Source: Notolepis coatsorum (lineage: Eukaryota; Chordata; Actinopteri; Aulopiformes; Paralepididae). From it: a stretch of DNA of 64,000 nt. A model generated the notes under the pieces. It did no database searches. It saw nothing but the letters and a program-made list of their open reading frames with translations, and was not told the DNA's origin. The stretch spans positions 87,371,796 through 87,435,795 of the forward strand of contig OZ020589.1 of the NCBI GenBank assembly GCA_963971535.1. The letters are read 5' to 3'. A program made the position numbers and the translations under genes. Each line of letters opens with the position of its first letter. Position 1 is the first letter of the stretch. Shown here in pieces: positions 34,106 to 46,362 of the stretch.

Positions 34106-34729
34106 AGGTGGTCATAAGACGTTTTTTGAAAATGTAAAAGATTGTCAGAAAATAGTTATTATAGTTTGTTTTGTTCAAGTATAGCCGGTAGGCCTATTTC
34201 TGAGATCATTTAGATCTCAAAGTGAAAAACAGAACCGTTGGTTATATTTCAATTAGACTCATTGCCTCATTGATCACCATGATGTTAAAATGTGAATAAT
34301 AACTCCTCCTCAGTCCTGACCCTGGTTAACCTGGCTTTACTTTCAACCCTCTCAAACATTAACATCACTGTCTTTTGAAGACAGAGGGCTCCATTTAATT
34401 GGGGACAATAGGGTACTTATGACTACTGCCATGATTTGTCTCCCGGTGACATCATCAAGATCAATCTTGGCTCTCCTGTCTCCACCGGCAGCTTTGGAAG
34501 AGACTCGTTCAAAACACAGATGGCCGTTTACTTGCTGATGATATAACATCAAAGTACTTCAAGTACTTCTCAATAGTACAACATTTTCAGTATTTGAATT
34601 TAAATTTAGAATTTTAAAGAAAATAACATTTTCTGAATTCACTTGAATTGAACGTGAACTGATCGCAACCTGCTGTCTACAATCAAAAAAATAAATAAAA
34701 AACATGGATTCTGTTTTTCCTTTAACTCA
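34106..34729. other. Unassigned sequence
   Basis: No transposon ends are visible. A minus-strand open frame at 34552-34352 was considered as a kinase exon and rejected. Confidence 0.3.
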
Positions 34730-36300
34730 TTAACACTTTGGACGCCGGAGCGATATGCGTGATGTGTGGTTAAAAGGCCAGCGTTCTAAAGTTTAGGAAT
34801 ACGTGGCGGTGTTTGCAGGGCTATAACTATATTCTATATTATAGCTATGGATAGAATTAGAGCCATATGGAATCCGCGATCACGGAATCGCGGACGGAAT
34901 CGCGGAATTGAGCAATAAAAATGGAATCAAGTTTTTTTTTTTTTTTTACTCTTTTTTTTTTTTTTTATGTTGTGGGACTTGTACAGCACTTTGTTCAACT
35001 TTGTCAGTGCTGTAAAGTTTAAACCTTTTTAAATCTTAGACAAACAAAACACTTTGCTTTCATGAAATATTGTAAGCAGTCATTTGAGGCTTCATAAAAG
35101 CAGCACAATGAACACAAATCTGTCAGTGCCGAGTCCGACCTCATCTTAAATAACAAACGGCATTGCTTGTTGTAGTTAACAAAGAGAGGCAGAGTTGATT
35201 TTGCAAAAATATATATACCTTTTTATTTAAATTTTTTTTAATAATCGAATTTTATTTTCATATTCGAATGAAATAAATGAATGAAGCTTCGAAGTATTTA
35301 AGACAGCCCTATTAAATGGACTGTTATATCTTATTAAATTGTGGACATTTATTCATTCCCACTTATTAGACACTATTTCTGATGGTAAAATGAGCGTACA
35401 AAGCAAAATACAGAATTCTGAAATATTAAAACGAAAAAAACAGAATTTGGAAAAAAATTAAATGGAATTTGGAAAAAAATAAAACGGATTTCATATGGCT
35501 CTAGATAGAATACTATGGCCCATTTGACATAGAGTATCTATCGTTCAATATGAGAAAAATAATAAATTTTTTCATCCATACATTCCCGTTTTATACCGTG
35601 GTGAATATGACTATAGTTTTAGAATAATCCTGTCTAATCCCAGAAAACTACGCTATGCAGCAATATGTGCAATTCACTAAAAACGTAATTTCTCGCCTGT
35701 ACACACTACTGTTTTGAAATCACATCTATATTATCAGTATTATGTTTCATCATGAATGCATGAAAGGGTGGGGGGGGGGGGGTAGTTTTTTGATGCTTTG
35801 ATCGTCACACGTTGTGGAGTAAAATACACAAATATATTGTGATTCAAGTGAAATCATGGTTGGATCACAGCAGGATTGATACCATAGGCCTTACCTTCAC
35901 TAGGATGTGCCCCAAAAAGAATATTCCAATTATCTGATCGTGAGTCCCAGTATTGGTGTCGATCATGTCGCCAACATAATCCGCCACATATCATGGACCG
36001 AGAGCAATTCACGTTTCTCAATCCGATCGGGACAACCGGTCCCCTTGCCCGACCATAGACCGGAGACCTCTGATCGAGCCACAGGCCAAGATATCATGTT
36101 TCAAAGGGTGCTCGATACTGCCACCTGACTGGCTGCGGCCGGTATTGCACATTGGCATTCGTGTGTCTGTAATGAATGGAAATATCGAATAAAAGAAATA
36201 ACGATGAAAACCCGACTATACTCTGGTTTTCGGGGGTCCTGGCGCTGAACGTTCGGCGAGTTAACCAGACTATCATCGGGTATGGCGTCCAAAGTGTTAA
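34730..36300. mobile_element. piggyBac-like MITE (copy A) with a nested hAT MITE
   Basis: TTAACACTTTGGACGCCGG opens it and GGCGTCCAAAGTGTTAA closes it, with good inverted ends. Net length without the hAT is about 917 bp. The G run at 35769-35782 follows CATGAATGCATGAAAGG. An inner end-like motif GGCGCTGAACGTTCGGCGAG before TTAA lies at 36241-36264. Confidence 0.85.
34858..35503. mobile_element. hAT MITE, 646 bp
   Basis: The 8-bp duplication GATAGAAT lies at 34850-34857 and 35504-35511. Ends TAGAGCCATATGGAATCCG and CGGATTTCATATGGCTCTA are inverted with one mismatch. Near 35290-35310, CTTCGAAG and GACAGCCCTA resemble the end of another hAT family, perhaps a nested fragment. Confidence 0.92.
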
Positions 36301-37148
36301 CACATTGGGTGCCGGCCATTAGACGGGGCCCGCTGTTGTCAGGCCAGCTTTCCATTACAAATTCACTGTGTGTCACGTTGTTTGTAGAGCTAAACCTATA
36401 TTTTATATTATAGCTATGGATCCAATATCATTGTCAAATGACGGTATGAACCTTCCGTTCAATATGCCATAAAGAAATTATTTTTCCATCGATACGTTCC
36501 CGTTTTATACCGTGGTGAATATGAGTGTTATATCGGAATGATCTGGGATAATTCCTGTGAGGCTATTTATAAGGCGCAATGCTAATAACGTTAAATCCAT
36601 TGGCGTTTCGTCCCTACACACGCTACAGTTAAAAATCCAAATGCATATGATCGGTATTATGTTCCATCATGAATGCGTGAAAGGGGGGACGGGGGGGGGT
36701 CGTTTGTGATTAATTGATTGCCAATAACGGCATTCGTTATTACCACAACATACACGTTATCTGGGGTATGGCTATGAAATCCTTGCACGATCAAGCTGAA
36801 ATTGACGTCAAATTGCTCTTACCTTTGGCCGGTTGGATTCCAAAAATAATTTTCCAATTATTTGATCGCCATCTGGTAGATCATAAGTCCATTTGGCACA
36901 CGCCATAACCTTATACAGCATAATGAATCCGGCGTCCCAAAAAGTATTCCATGCGATCTGGTGAAGCCCTTGCTTCAGGCTAACAGAAAAGACCGCCCGG
37001 AGCGTAAACAGTGTGACACCAGGTCTGCAAGAGGGGTTACTGCATTCTCGAGACAGCGCCACTACCAGGATCTGGCCGGTACTGCACCCTCAGAGTCCCA
37101 ATATGCCTTTTTCAAAATACAGCTCTGTGACATGGAATGGGATATTAA
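36297..37148. mobile_element. piggyBac-like MITE (copy B), right end not seen
   Basis: TTAACACATTGGGTGCCGG starts at the very TTAA that ends copy A. The interior is homologous to A and C (GTTCCCGTTTTATACC, then the G run at 36685-36698). The sequence before TTAA 37145 does not look like a terminal repeat. Copy C was therefore probably inserted into B, and B's true right end is lost. Confidence 0.65.
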
Positions 37149-38023
37149 CTCATTCTGCGCCATCGCTTAATGCACGAGAGGGCGCTAGAACGCCACCGCT
37201 TTAATCAATGGGGGGACTGCGAGATTTGCGAGTGCTTAAAATATATCTTAAATTATATCTATGGGTCTAATACCCCCGTCGACTGTCAGTGAGTTGCTTC
37301 CAGTCAACATCCATTCATCGGTACATTTCCGTTTTATACCGTTTTGAATATGAATATAGTTTGGGTGCTTCCGAGTAATTCCAGGGAATGACGCGATAAT
37401 AGCGTTTTAGTGGAATACACTAAACACGTTGTAATTTTTCGTCTGATTATCGAATCTTCCTGAAATCAACGCTAGATCATCATTATTATCGTTCCTCGTG
37501 CAAGAATGAAAAGAGCCCTGGACCGCAGCGCCCCCCCCCCCCCCCCACCTGCTGCACCCAACGGCACACAGAGACAGCGTCGATCGGAGTCGAAATAAAT
37601 ATCAGATCAACGATCAAATTTATATATAGTGTTCTTACCTTGTATCTGATGTAATGCAAAAGAAATAATCCAATTATCTGATCGCCATTCCAAATACTGC
37701 TCGTGGAGGTCTGTCACACATTACCGACCGTTACATATGAACGGGCGGGCGGGGTTACTGTTCCATGCCATCGTTGTTGAGGCCTACCTCGCCTGAGTAT
37801 TTAAACCCCGCCCGCACGGCTCGGATCGTCCCAGAAAAGAAACTACACCATTCCCAATGGATTGCAATACCAGTAGGCGGCGGTATTTGCCCTTTTGCTA
37901 ACTCAGACCCATTCCCACTGATAACATCAGGCTGGATGGATGAAAATGAATGGATATAACTAATAAAAGAAGTAACAATTAAAACTAGTAGAGTTTTCTC
38001 GTGATTGGCGCTGAATGAGTTAA
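37145..38023. mobile_element. piggyBac-like MITE (copy C)
   Basis: TTAACTCATTCTGCGCC and GGCGCTGAATGAGTTAA are inverted ends. It is 879 bp. A C homopolymer lies at 37531-37546. It shares the interior TTTCCGTTTTATACCG with copies A and B. Confidence 0.88.
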
Positions 38024-38085
38024 TATCGATATATTGCATGTATTGTCGTGATAACAAGGATGAACTGGCCAGCTGGCATTACTTC

Positions 38086-38511
38086 AGAAGTATTTTATTG
38101 CACTGAACTATTGCATCATTTTACTCTGTTCATTTCATTTTACTTTTTATTAAAGGTTCTAAACTGTCAGGTTTTAAACTGTGGATATCAAACAGGGAAG
38201 GTAAAGACGACTTTAAACTGTTATAGTAATCCAGAAATATTTTATTGCACTGCACTGTTGCATCATTTTACTGTATATTCTATTCTACTATTTTATTGCA
38301 TTTTATTGCTTTACTCTGTCTATTCTATTTTATTGTCTATTTTTTAAACGGAATCAAACCCCTGTTGGGATGTTAGATCCTAATGTGAAAAACTGTGATT
38401 TTATGTCTGCTTATTTTATGCCCGTCTATTTTCTGTTGTGAAGCACTTTGAGCTGCAATTTTTATATGAAAGGTGCTATACAAATAAGGTTTATTATTAT
38501 TATTACTGCCT
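38086..38511 (+). mobile_element. LINE 3' end with ATT tail
   Basis: AAGCACTTTGAGCTGCAATT and AAAGGTGCTATACAAATAAG precede ATT repeats. The same sequence lies inverted at 54398-54700. Both share ATCAAACCCCTGTTGGGATG-like stretches. There is no coding part. Confidence 0.75.
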
Positions 38512-38606
38512 ATGATCAGGCTGCTCAGCAGTTCAGAAGTTTCAGCAGATCAGGACATTAGCCTCATCATCGTCACATGGATTAAAAAAAGCAACTTAGA
38601 AGATAG

Positions 38607-38865
38607 AGGGGCGACAGTGGCTCAGGAGGCAGAGTGGTCATCTGGTAATTGGAAGGTTACCAGTTCGATCCCCACTCCTCCCGGGCAGCGTGTCGAAGAG
38701 AGCAAGACACTTAACCCCCAATTGCTCCCAATGAGTAGGTTGGCACCTCACATGGTCGCCTCTGTCGACGGTGTGTGAATGTGTGAGTGAATGGGTGAAT
38801 GTGAGGAACAAAATTGTAAAGCACTTTGGATAAAAGCGCTGTATAAATGCACCATACAGAGTTTG
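38607..38865 (+). mobile_element. V-SINE-type tRNA-derived SINE
   Basis: The head GCGACAGTGGCTCAGGAGGC (A box) and GGTTACCAGTTCGATCCCC (B box), a central AGCAAGACACTTAACCCC and the tail GTAAAGCACTTTGGATAAAA match the vertebrate V-SINE layout as I remember it. Confidence 0.8.
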
Positions 38866-39229
38866 CCAGTTGCATACTAAAGAAATAGTTGTGGTTTTTG
38901 GAACCCAAGCCCTGATGATGTCCTTTCTCAGCACAATCCATGCTGTTCCTCATGCTAGCTCTGGCTATTTTAGCCACAAACCAATGCAAAGTCAATGGGG
39001 TTGAGCTCCTGTCTGTACAAGCTCAACTAATCGCCTCTGCCTGTCCTTCATACATCAGGCTCCACAACAGTGGGCAGGGTCCGCTTCCAGACATCCAACT
39101 ACTAGGAACTTCCATCACTGAGTGTGTCTACAGTAACTCCCACCTAAACGGACAATATATAACGTATGAAGTATATCGCGACATACATACCTTATGCATA
39201 CTGCACCTTATGTGTACTGTATACTGTAT

Positions 39230-40085
39230 ACTTACAGTACTTCATCAGAGCATATATTTAGCATTTTATTTAGCATTTTTAGATTATATACATTAGATTA
39301 GATATATATTGTAACTATATTTATTGTAGGGCAAATATAACAGAGGGCATACATACCCTCATCTTGCACCTTGACCTTTTTACACTGCCTATTTGCCCAT
39401 ATGCGCATGTCCAGAGTTAATTATATTGTTGTTGTTTTTTACCAACTTTTTCTCCTCCTTTTTCTGTGATTTTTCTCCCATCCCAATTTCCTCTCGTGCC
39501 AATTCTCCCTCCCCTCCCCTGTCCTGATCGTTGCTTGCATGTGCCCCCCATTGGCCGGTCGTAGGGAGGATAGAAGCCCATCACATGTCCCCTCCGATAC
39601 ATGTGGAGGCAGCCAGTCACTTCTTTTCACCTGTCAGCGCGGACCCTCATTGGCGAGGTGTAACGTGTGGGAGGCTCACACTGCCCCCGCCATCTCCTGT
39701 CTTTGCTATGCAGGCGCCCTGACCGACCTGTAGGAGTCGCTGTTTACAACAACCAGCTTACCACCCATCGACTTCCCTCCCGCTGACTCTGCCAATTGAG
39801 TCAGTATGACGGCCGGCCCAAGCCGGAGGCAACGCTGACAGCCGGATTCGAGACCGGTGTCTCTTGCGTTGGTGACAAACGCAATGTCCGCTGCGCCACC
39901 CAGTTAATTATATTGTTATATTGTTTACACTGCCTATTTTTATTTTTTACTTCTCCACTGTACTATAATTCTATTACCTGTAGCATGTCTTCTACTACCT
40001 GTACCTCCCCTCCCCCATGCTGCTATGATGCCTGAATTTCCCCAAGGGAATCAATAAAGGATTATCTTATCTTATCGTATTTTAT
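39230..40085 (+). mobile_element. LINE 3' end (GGATTATCTTATC-tail family) split by a SINE
   Basis: AGGGCAAATATAACAGAGGG and TTTACACTGCCTATTT match 48430-48729. The end GGGAATCAATAAAGG plus TATCT repeats marks the 3' tail. No coding part remains. Confidence 0.8.
39431..39901 (-). mobile_element. tRNA-derived SINE, minus strand
   Basis: The perfect 16-bp target duplication AGTTAATTATATTGTT lies at 39415-39430 and 39902-39917. The sequence is the reverse of the 13483-13959 family (TTTTCTCCCATCCCAATTT tail, GAATCCGGCTGTC-type head). Confidence 0.92.
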
Positions 40086-40583
40086 CTTAAGCTGCCTTAA
40101 GCTCACTGAAATCTACTTTGTGTTGCACCGTGGAGTAAATGTCAGTGAAAGTCAGCTTGGACAGACAGGAGCTCGACTCCATTGACTTTGCATTGGTTTG
40201 TGGCTAACTATCCAGAGCTAGTGGCTCAAATAGTCTAGTTACTCTAGTATACCGCACTAACCAGGAATCAACCTCAACTCTTAGAACTCAGTCAACCATT
40301 CCACAGTATTTGAGGTCTACTGAAAAACAGTGGTGTTGTCAAGGACGATGGGAGCCATTAGGCTAATCCCATCAGTATTAGTTACTGCTGACTGAGCCTA
40401 ATTAAACAGAGCTGAGCTGCAGGGCTCCAGTTACAACTTCATCAGAACCTCTCATCCCTTGTGTCAGTCCATGTCCATTTGTCTGTTAATCAGTCGATGA
40501 CGAACTTGCCTCTGCCAGGATTTCTAACCATTCTGATGCACAGAAAGTTTGGGCTGGCAGAACATTTTGGAATATGTCAGTAA

Positions 40584-41939
40584 GTCATCACCATCCTCAG
40601 GAAGGCAGCAGGTCCGGACGGCATCCCCGGCCGCGTCCTAAAAGTCTGTGCCGACCAACTGGCCCCAGTATTCACTGACATATTTAACCTGTCCTTAGAA
40701 CAGGCTGTCATCCCCACCTGCCTGAAGAAGTCCACTATTATCCCTGTACCCAAAAAATCCAAGCCTGCTTGCCTCAACGACTACCGCCCTGTAGCTCTCA
40801 CCTCCATAGCCATGAAGTGCTTTGAGAAGCTAGTGAAGGGCTACATCTGCTCCTCCCTCCCCATCAACATGGACCCCCTGCAATTTGCATACCGCCCCAA
40901 CAGGTCCACGGAGGACGCCATAGCCCATGTGCTGCACACAGCAGCATCACACCTGGACAAGAGGCAGGGGAACTATGTGAGAATGCTATTCATCGACTAC
41001 AGCTCGGCATTCAATACCATAGTCCCCTCCATACTCATAGCCAAGCTCAGGGACCTGGGCTTGGGCTATGACCTCTGCCAGTGGGTCTTGGACTTCCTGA
41101 CTGGCAGACCCCAGGTGGTGAGAGCAGGCAACTGCACCTCCTCATCCATCACCCTCAACATAGGGGCCCCCCAGGGCTGTGTTCTGAGTCCCCTCCTCTA
41201 CTCCCTGTACACACACGACTGTGTGGCTCAGCGGAGTAGCAATACAATCATCAAATTTGCTGACGACACAGTGGTGGTGGGCCTGATCTCTGCCAACGAC
41301 GAGAGGGCCTACCTGGAAGAGGTCAAGGTCCTGGCGGGATGGTGCCAGGAAAACAGCCTCTCCCTGAACGTCAGCAAAACAAAGGAGATGATTGTGGACT
41401 TCAGGAGGTCGGGGGTCAAGGACTACAGCCCCCTCAGCATCGACGGGGCACCGGTTGAGAGAGTCAACAGCTTTAAGTACCTCGGAGCCTACATATCCGA
41501 GGACTTGACATGGACCACACACATTGACAGTGTTGTGAAGAAGGCACGACAACGCCTCTACTTCCTCAGGCGCCTAAGGAAGTTCCAAGTCAGTCAGAAG
41601 ATCCTTAAGAACTTCTACTCATGTACAATAGAGAGCATCTTGACCGGCAACATCACCTCCTGGTTTGGGAATAGCACTGCACAAGACCGAAGCAGACTAC
41701 AAAGAGTGACACGTTCAGCCGAACGCACAATTGGAGGGGGGCTCCCCACCCTCCAGAACATTTACAACAAGCGTTGCAAGGGCAAGGCTAAGAGAATCAT
41801 TAAAGACTCCAGTCACCCGAACAACTGCCTCTTTGAACTGCTGCGGTCAGGCAAGCGATACCGGAGTCTCAAGGCGAGCACAGAAAGACTCAGAAGAAGC
41901 TTCTATCCCCAGGCCATCAGGCTGCTAAACGAACAATGA
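40584..41939 (+). CDS. Rex1-like reverse transcriptase, N-terminally truncated
   Basis: The frame is open from 40584 to the TGA at 41937-41939, about 450 codons without lesions. It begins inside the domain ([16 protein letters not shown] near 40596) and then has [33 protein letters not shown] holds the first catalytic aspartate, followed by [27 protein letters not shown] holds the catalytic pair, and the [15 protein letters not shown] block follows. The C-terminus has [21 protein letters not shown] and [10 protein letters not shown]. The apurinic endonuclease was lost by 5' truncation. The enzyme type copies LINE RNA at the target site. The intact frame implies a recent insertion, but the copy is dead on arrival. 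Confidence 0.85.
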   Translation, partial: VITILRKAAGPDGIPGRVLKVCADQLAPVFTDIFNLSLEQAVIPTCLKKSTIIPVPKKSKPACLNDYRPVALTSIAMKCFEKLVKGYICSSLPINMDPLQFAYRPNRSTEDAIAHVLHTAASHLDKRQGNYVRMLFIDYSSAFNTIVPSILIAKLRDLGLGYDLCQWVLDFLTGRPQVVRAGNCTSSSITLNIGAPQGCVLSPLLYSLYTHDCVAQRSSNTIIKFADDTVVVGLISANDERAYLEEVKVLAGWCQENSLSLNVSKTKEMIVDFRRSGVKDYSPLSIDGAPVERVNSFKYLGAYISEDLTWTTHIDSVVKKARQRLYFLRRLRKFQVSQKILKNFYSCTIESILTGNITSWFGNSTAQDRSRLQRVTRSAERTIGGGLPTLQNIYNKRCKGKAKRIIKDSSHPNNCLFELLRSGKRYRSLKASTERLRRSFYPQAIRLLNEQ

Positions 41940-42440
41940 ATGAACACTACACAACAACAACCACCAAACGCACATAGCACACACATCCACACGCACACAC
42001 TCACTTTAAACAAACACACTGTAGCACCCACTCCACACACTTTATAGCACACACCCACTTTAAACAAACACACTGTAGCACCCACTCCCCACACTTTATA
42101 TTTATTGATGAAGGATTGCACTACAACTCGTACACCTTACTGTAAATTGTACCTAAAATTGTACCTCATTCCATTTCTGCTTTGCACTAGATAGTACTGT
42201 ACATTAGTACACTGCATAGTATTGTATATTATATGGTAACTCAGAACATTGTACATATGTCTATACCGAACACTGTGACCTCATTTTTCTTCTTCTAAAT
42301 TACATGCTATATTATGTTATTTGATACTATCTTGTCTAGCACAGTCTCTGGAGCGTAACAGTAAGAAGCATTTTGTATGAAAGTATTCTGTACTTCTGTA
42401 TGACAACTATTAAAGAACTTGAACTTGAACTTGAACTTGT
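40584..42440 (+). mobile_element. Rex1-like LINE, 5' truncated
   Basis: An open reverse transcriptase frame is followed by about 480 bases of 3' untranslated region and a GAACTT repeat tail (42414-42438). A shorter minus-strand relative is at 21717-22306. Within the 3' region a unit with CTTTAAACAAACACACTGTAG is duplicated (42003-42100). The clade assignment (Rex1/Babar, CR1 group) is from memory of the motifs. Confidence 0.8.
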
Positions 42441-42644
42441 GTTGGCGGGGGATGGAGAAAGATGGACCTGTACTGAAGTCGGCTAGGACTTTATATTATT
42501 TTGTTCTGGTTCAAACTCTCTCACATTTTGTTCTGAACACATACAACTATGTCTTGTCTGTTTCATTAGGACTGAATCTGGATACTCGCTTAAAGTCAGA
42601 ATCTGCAACGTCGTCAAACAGCGACATCTAGTCAAAAATGGTAA

Positions 42645-43470
42645 ATGGTCTGCATTTACTACATCATTTACATCATCCGCAAATACAACCTCGACTTCCA
42701 CTGCTATGCCGACAACACCCAAATTTACATCAGCACACAATCCCCCCACAACCCACCCCTCAGTCACATCGAGTCCTGCATATCAGAACTACAAACCTGG
42801 CTGACCCACAACCTCCTCAAACTAAACAGCGACAATACAGAACTTTTCATCATCGGCACCAAAACCACCCTCAGCAGATCCAGACCCATCACACTCACCA
42901 TTAACGACTCAACCATCACCCCCTCCCCCCTAGTTCACAACCTTGGCGTCATCCTGGACCCCACCCTCTCATTCGACCCCCATGTCCGCTCCATCGTCAA
43001 AATGTCCTACTTCCACCTTCCACTGCCTCTCCCCCCCTGCCGCTGAATCCCTCATACACGCCTTCATCTCCTCCCGCCTCGACTACTGCAACTCCCTCCT
43101 CACTGGCATCACCTCCCGCTCCCTCCATAAACTTCAGATGGTCCAAAATTCAGCTGCCCGCCTCCTTACCAACACCCGGTCCCGTGACCACATCACTCCT
43201 GTCCTCCACTCTCTCCACTGGCTCCCGATCAAAGAATGCATAAACTTCAAATGACTACTCCTCACCTTCAAAGCCCTCCATAGCCTGCCCCCCCCCCTAC
43301 CTGACTGACCTCCTTCCCCCTTACCGCCCCACCCGTTCCCTCCGGTCCTCTTCCACTGCTTCCCTCACTGTCCCGTCATCCAAACTCAAACGTTTTGATG
43401 ACCGGGCATTTTCATGAGCTGCACCCAGACTTTGGAACACCCTCCCTCAGACTGTCAGATAATCTCCCTC
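42645..43470 (+). pseudogene. L2-type reverse transcriptase relic
   Basis: IIRKYNLDFHCYADNTQIYI shows the catalytic box with one aspartate changed to asparagine. It is followed by LLKLNSDNTELFIIGTK and LGVILDPTLSFDPHV. After a frameshift near 43010, the frame continues with SRLDYCNSLLTGI and LHSLHWLPIKECINFK and then a stop near 43252. A further frame near 43260-43470 carries the end with APRLWNTLPQ. At least two frame changes and the altered catalytic residue mean it is inactive. It differs from the 11786-13141 family in sequence but shares the L2 C-terminal layout. Confidence 0.8.
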
Positions 43471-43493
43471 ACTCTACACCTTTAAGTCACCTG

Positions 43494-44481
43494 AGTGCCT
43501 GTCTTGTAGTGCTGACCAAGGTGATGGATGTCTCGGGGTCTTGGCCAAGATTGCAGAGACTGCTCTACATGCACCACCGAGGCCACGGATCAGCTCCTTA
43601 CCATCTTCTGTCCGTGGTCTGTCAACATGGTTCGTGGTCTGTCAACGTGGTTTCATTGCTGGGTTAAGTACTTCTATGCTATTCACATAATATGCTTACT
43701 TCATATATCTACTCTATTCACATATATGCTTACCACTTGTATCTATTGCTATGTCCGCCCACTACAATCACGCGAGCTGTCTAACGCCTGTCCTGTCTCC
43801 CTGTCTCCCTGTGAGTTGCTGTCCCAGAGTGGTGACCGGAGTGCTGGATGTCCCGCGATGATGTCGGGGAGGTTGCGACCCTCTCTGCGCCGCCCCCTAT
43901 CTCCCTGTCTCCGGCTGTCTTGGAGCGATGACCGGAGTGTTGAACGTCCCGTGATTAAGACGGGGAGGACGCGACCCCTGTGCCTCAAATAGATTCGCTA
44001 TCAGCTCTATCTTTAATCTTTCAAAATGTTCAGTTGCTATCGCTATCAGCTCTATCTTTAATTTTTCAAAATGTTCAGTTGCTATTGCATGCACTCATCT
44101 GTGTTTCACTACACACATGAGTGCATGCTTACCAACTGTTAGTCTGCAACACTACTATCACCGACATCTAAGAAGGGAGATCCCCCCTTTGAATGGCCCT
44201 TCTAAGGTTTCTCTCCTCCACACTGCCTGTGGTGCATTTTTCCCTATTGTTAGGTTTTAGTGAGTTTTTCCTTACCTTCGTGTGGGGTATGTCTGGGAGT
44301 GCTTGCATTCATTCATTTATTTGCATTTATTTTAAATTTGTTGGACCTTATGGTGTTCTTGTTTTGTTCTTGACTTATTGTTATGTTTCTTCTTGACTTG
44401 TTTAAAGAAGACGTGTCCGGCCCATGGGGACATTAACGTGTGTTGTCGGGCCTTACAAATAAATTTGATTTGATTTGATTT
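43494..44481 (+). mobile_element. Inserted element with TTGAT-repeat tail
   Basis: It interrupts the L2 sequence between CTACACCTTTAA and TTTAAATCCCGACTC, so TTTAA is at both edges. The 3' end is GGCCTTACAAATAAATTTGA plus TTGAT repeats, a common fish retroposon tail. Inside, a unit of about 48 bp (CGCTATCAGCTCTATCTTTA) is duplicated at 43993-44088. Another unit (GACCGGAGTG.TG, CGGGGAGG) is duplicated at 43838-43975. No reading frame was recognised. Confidence 0.6.
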
Positions 44482-44814
44482 AAATCCCGACTCAAAACCT
44501 ACCTGTTCTCCCAAGCATACAACCTTCCCTACCCATAACCACCCTCCTCTAACCTACTGTACCACCTCCCCTACTTTCTCTCCCTCTCCTGCCCCCCCCC
44601 CCCCTCCCCTCGGTTTCCTTACTTCCCTGATTGTTCCCCTACTGGACTTTGTATTTGTTACTTGTTACCCGTGGTTTTATGTCTTGCCTATTCATACTGT
44701 TGCTTATTCCCTGTGGTTCTTTGTTTCTCTGTTCATTTGTTTTGCTTATTGTCAGCGTCTTCTGGGTTCTTGAAAAGCGCCATATAAATAAAATGTATTA
44801 TTATTATTATAGAG

Positions 44815-45033
44815 TGGTTTAGTCAAAAGCACTTTACAATGCATGTCTCACATTCACTCACACACTGATGGTGGAGGCAACCATGCAAGGTGCCAACCTG
44901 CTCATCAGGAGAAGTTAGGGGTCAAGTGACTTGCTCAAGGACACTTCCGCTGCCGGGGATGAGCAAGGAATCGAACCGGGAAACTTCAGATTACCAGATG
45001 GCTGCTCTACCTCCTGAGCCACTGTCACCCCCT
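44815..45033 (-). mobile_element. V-SINE-type SINE, minus strand
   Basis: It reads in reverse: the tail AAAGCACTTTACAATGC, central CTTGCTCAAGGACACTTC, then GGAATCGAACCGGGAAAC (B box) and CTCCTGAGCCACTGTC (A box). It matches 38607-38865 in layout. Confidence 0.8.
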
Positions 45034-46085
45034 TGGTATTGCTCTTTGTTTACATTCTTTGTTTTGGTCTGATGTGTGGGTGGGAGCTGAGTAATGTATT
45101 CTGCTGTGAATGTCTCCAGATCTCTCTTGGCAGAGCCTGACATGTGGCCAGCAGTAGCAACCCCTCCCCTCCACTATCCACTTAACTCCTACCCCCACAT
45201 CAGACCAAAAACAACAAATGTAAACAAGGTGAGATACCAAGCGGTTTTGTCTAGAAGTCGCTGTTTGACAGGATTAACCCTCTAAAGCAGAGTGTCTGTT
45301 TAGACATGTTTAGCAAAACATGAAATCTCTTTGGAACCGTTTATGATAATGTTTTGCTTTACATTGTATCTGAATTGGGAGATTATCTTCTCTGTCAGAA
45401 TTCAAAGTGTATCTCTAGAATCCTAGAATCGTGCACTATCTACACTAAGTGAGCCATCGGACAGACACACGCTTAGGGGTGGGAATCACCAGAGGCCTCA
45501 CGATACGATACTATCGCGATACTTGAGTCACGATACGATAGTATTGCGATACTAAATATATTGCGATATGCTGAGTATTGCGATATTAATATTGCGATAT
45601 ATTGCGATTTATTACCTTTTTTCAACTGCAAAGTAAAACTTTGTCAACATGTTTTATCTAATAAAATAAAGTTCAGTCTGTTCATCTCACTTCAATAATT
45701 TTTATTGCAGAACATGGTATTTTCTCAAGCAGACAGATGTAAATGTAGCAGAGTGAAGTTGTTATGCTAGAATCATGGACAGAAACTGTTATCTTTCATC
45801 TTAAATAAGTAGGCCAAGACGGAAACACTCTTACTTTGAAGGAACAAAGTGGACCGAGCTCACTCTAGTGTTTTTGGAGGGGTGCCTTGGTTACTAGTTT
45901 ATATTAATTTCCTCATATTGAGTTATTGATTCTCCAAACGAAATCCCTTTTGGTCTTTTATAATGGGTTTAGAGAGGATAGGTTATCTTTCCAGTTGAGT
46001 AATTGTTGTATAGTAAATACTTTCAACCAATGTACAAAATGGTTTAGCCGGTTTGTCGACGAGAGACACGCCGGCGGAAGTGATC

Positions 46086-46362
46086 GCTCTCTTTGAGTTT
46101 GTCATGAACGAGAGCAGAGGTACGCCCTTTCGGTTATCTAATATCTGGTTTAATTGCTATGTATAACTTGTAAAATTGATTTATGTTTTGGTTTTGGTAC
46201 TGAAATACCCTGTTGTGTGATGACATTAATTCACCCTGTGTAAAACAGCCACAGTACCGTTGTGTGCTAACTAGTATTCTGTTTGGCAATCACAGGTGGA
46301 CTACACGGTGATGATGGTAGCTCACGCCATGTTGTGTGTGTGCTGTGTTGGTTCAATAACAG
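46086..46362 (+). other. Exon-intron-exon-like segment in the hAT element
   Basis: The block 46086-46119 ends CAGAG. It is followed by 176 bases starting GTACG and ending CACAG (46120-46295), then by a 67-base block (46296-46362) ending CAATAACAG next to GTATG. The two blocks recur joined at 46541-46642, so the 176 bases behave like an intron. No product is assigned. Confidence 0.6.

Larger units (their letters stand above)
38956..40222. mobile_element. MITE defined by inverted arms, with nested LINE and SINE
   Basis: The arms 38956-39025 and 40149-40222 are inverted copies of about 70 bp (shared core AGCCACAAACCAATGCAAAG) with about ten differences. Exact ends were not found. The LINE tail 39230-40085 and the SINE 39431-39901 lie between the arms. 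Confidence 0.55.
42645..44800 (+). mobile_element. L2-clade LINE fragment, decayed and split
   Basis: A reverse transcriptase relic (42645-43470) is broken off near 43492. It resumes near 44482 with TCCCGACTCAAAACCTACCT and ends with AAAAGCGCCATATAAATAAA plus ATT repeats. A different element (43494-44481) fills the gap. Confidence 0.75.
42588..45280. mobile_element. MITE with inverted arms, split by an L2 LINE and a V-SINE
   Basis: The left arm (AGAATCTGCAACGTC, CAAACAGCGACATCTAG at 42598-42630) pairs with the right arm (CTAGAAGTCGCTGTTTG near 45250). A nearly intact relative at 52354-52594 shows the original order. The 2.4 kb between 42640 and 45033 was therefore inserted. Net length is about 300 bp. 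Confidence 0.65.

Noticed and set aside
34352-34552. Minus-strand frame with ERVSSKAAGGDRRAKIDLDD as the next MAP4K exon
   Set aside because: It shares only a loose basic pattern with the MAP4K linker. The expected 'VPHRI'-like start is missing and no convincing acceptor and donor frame it.
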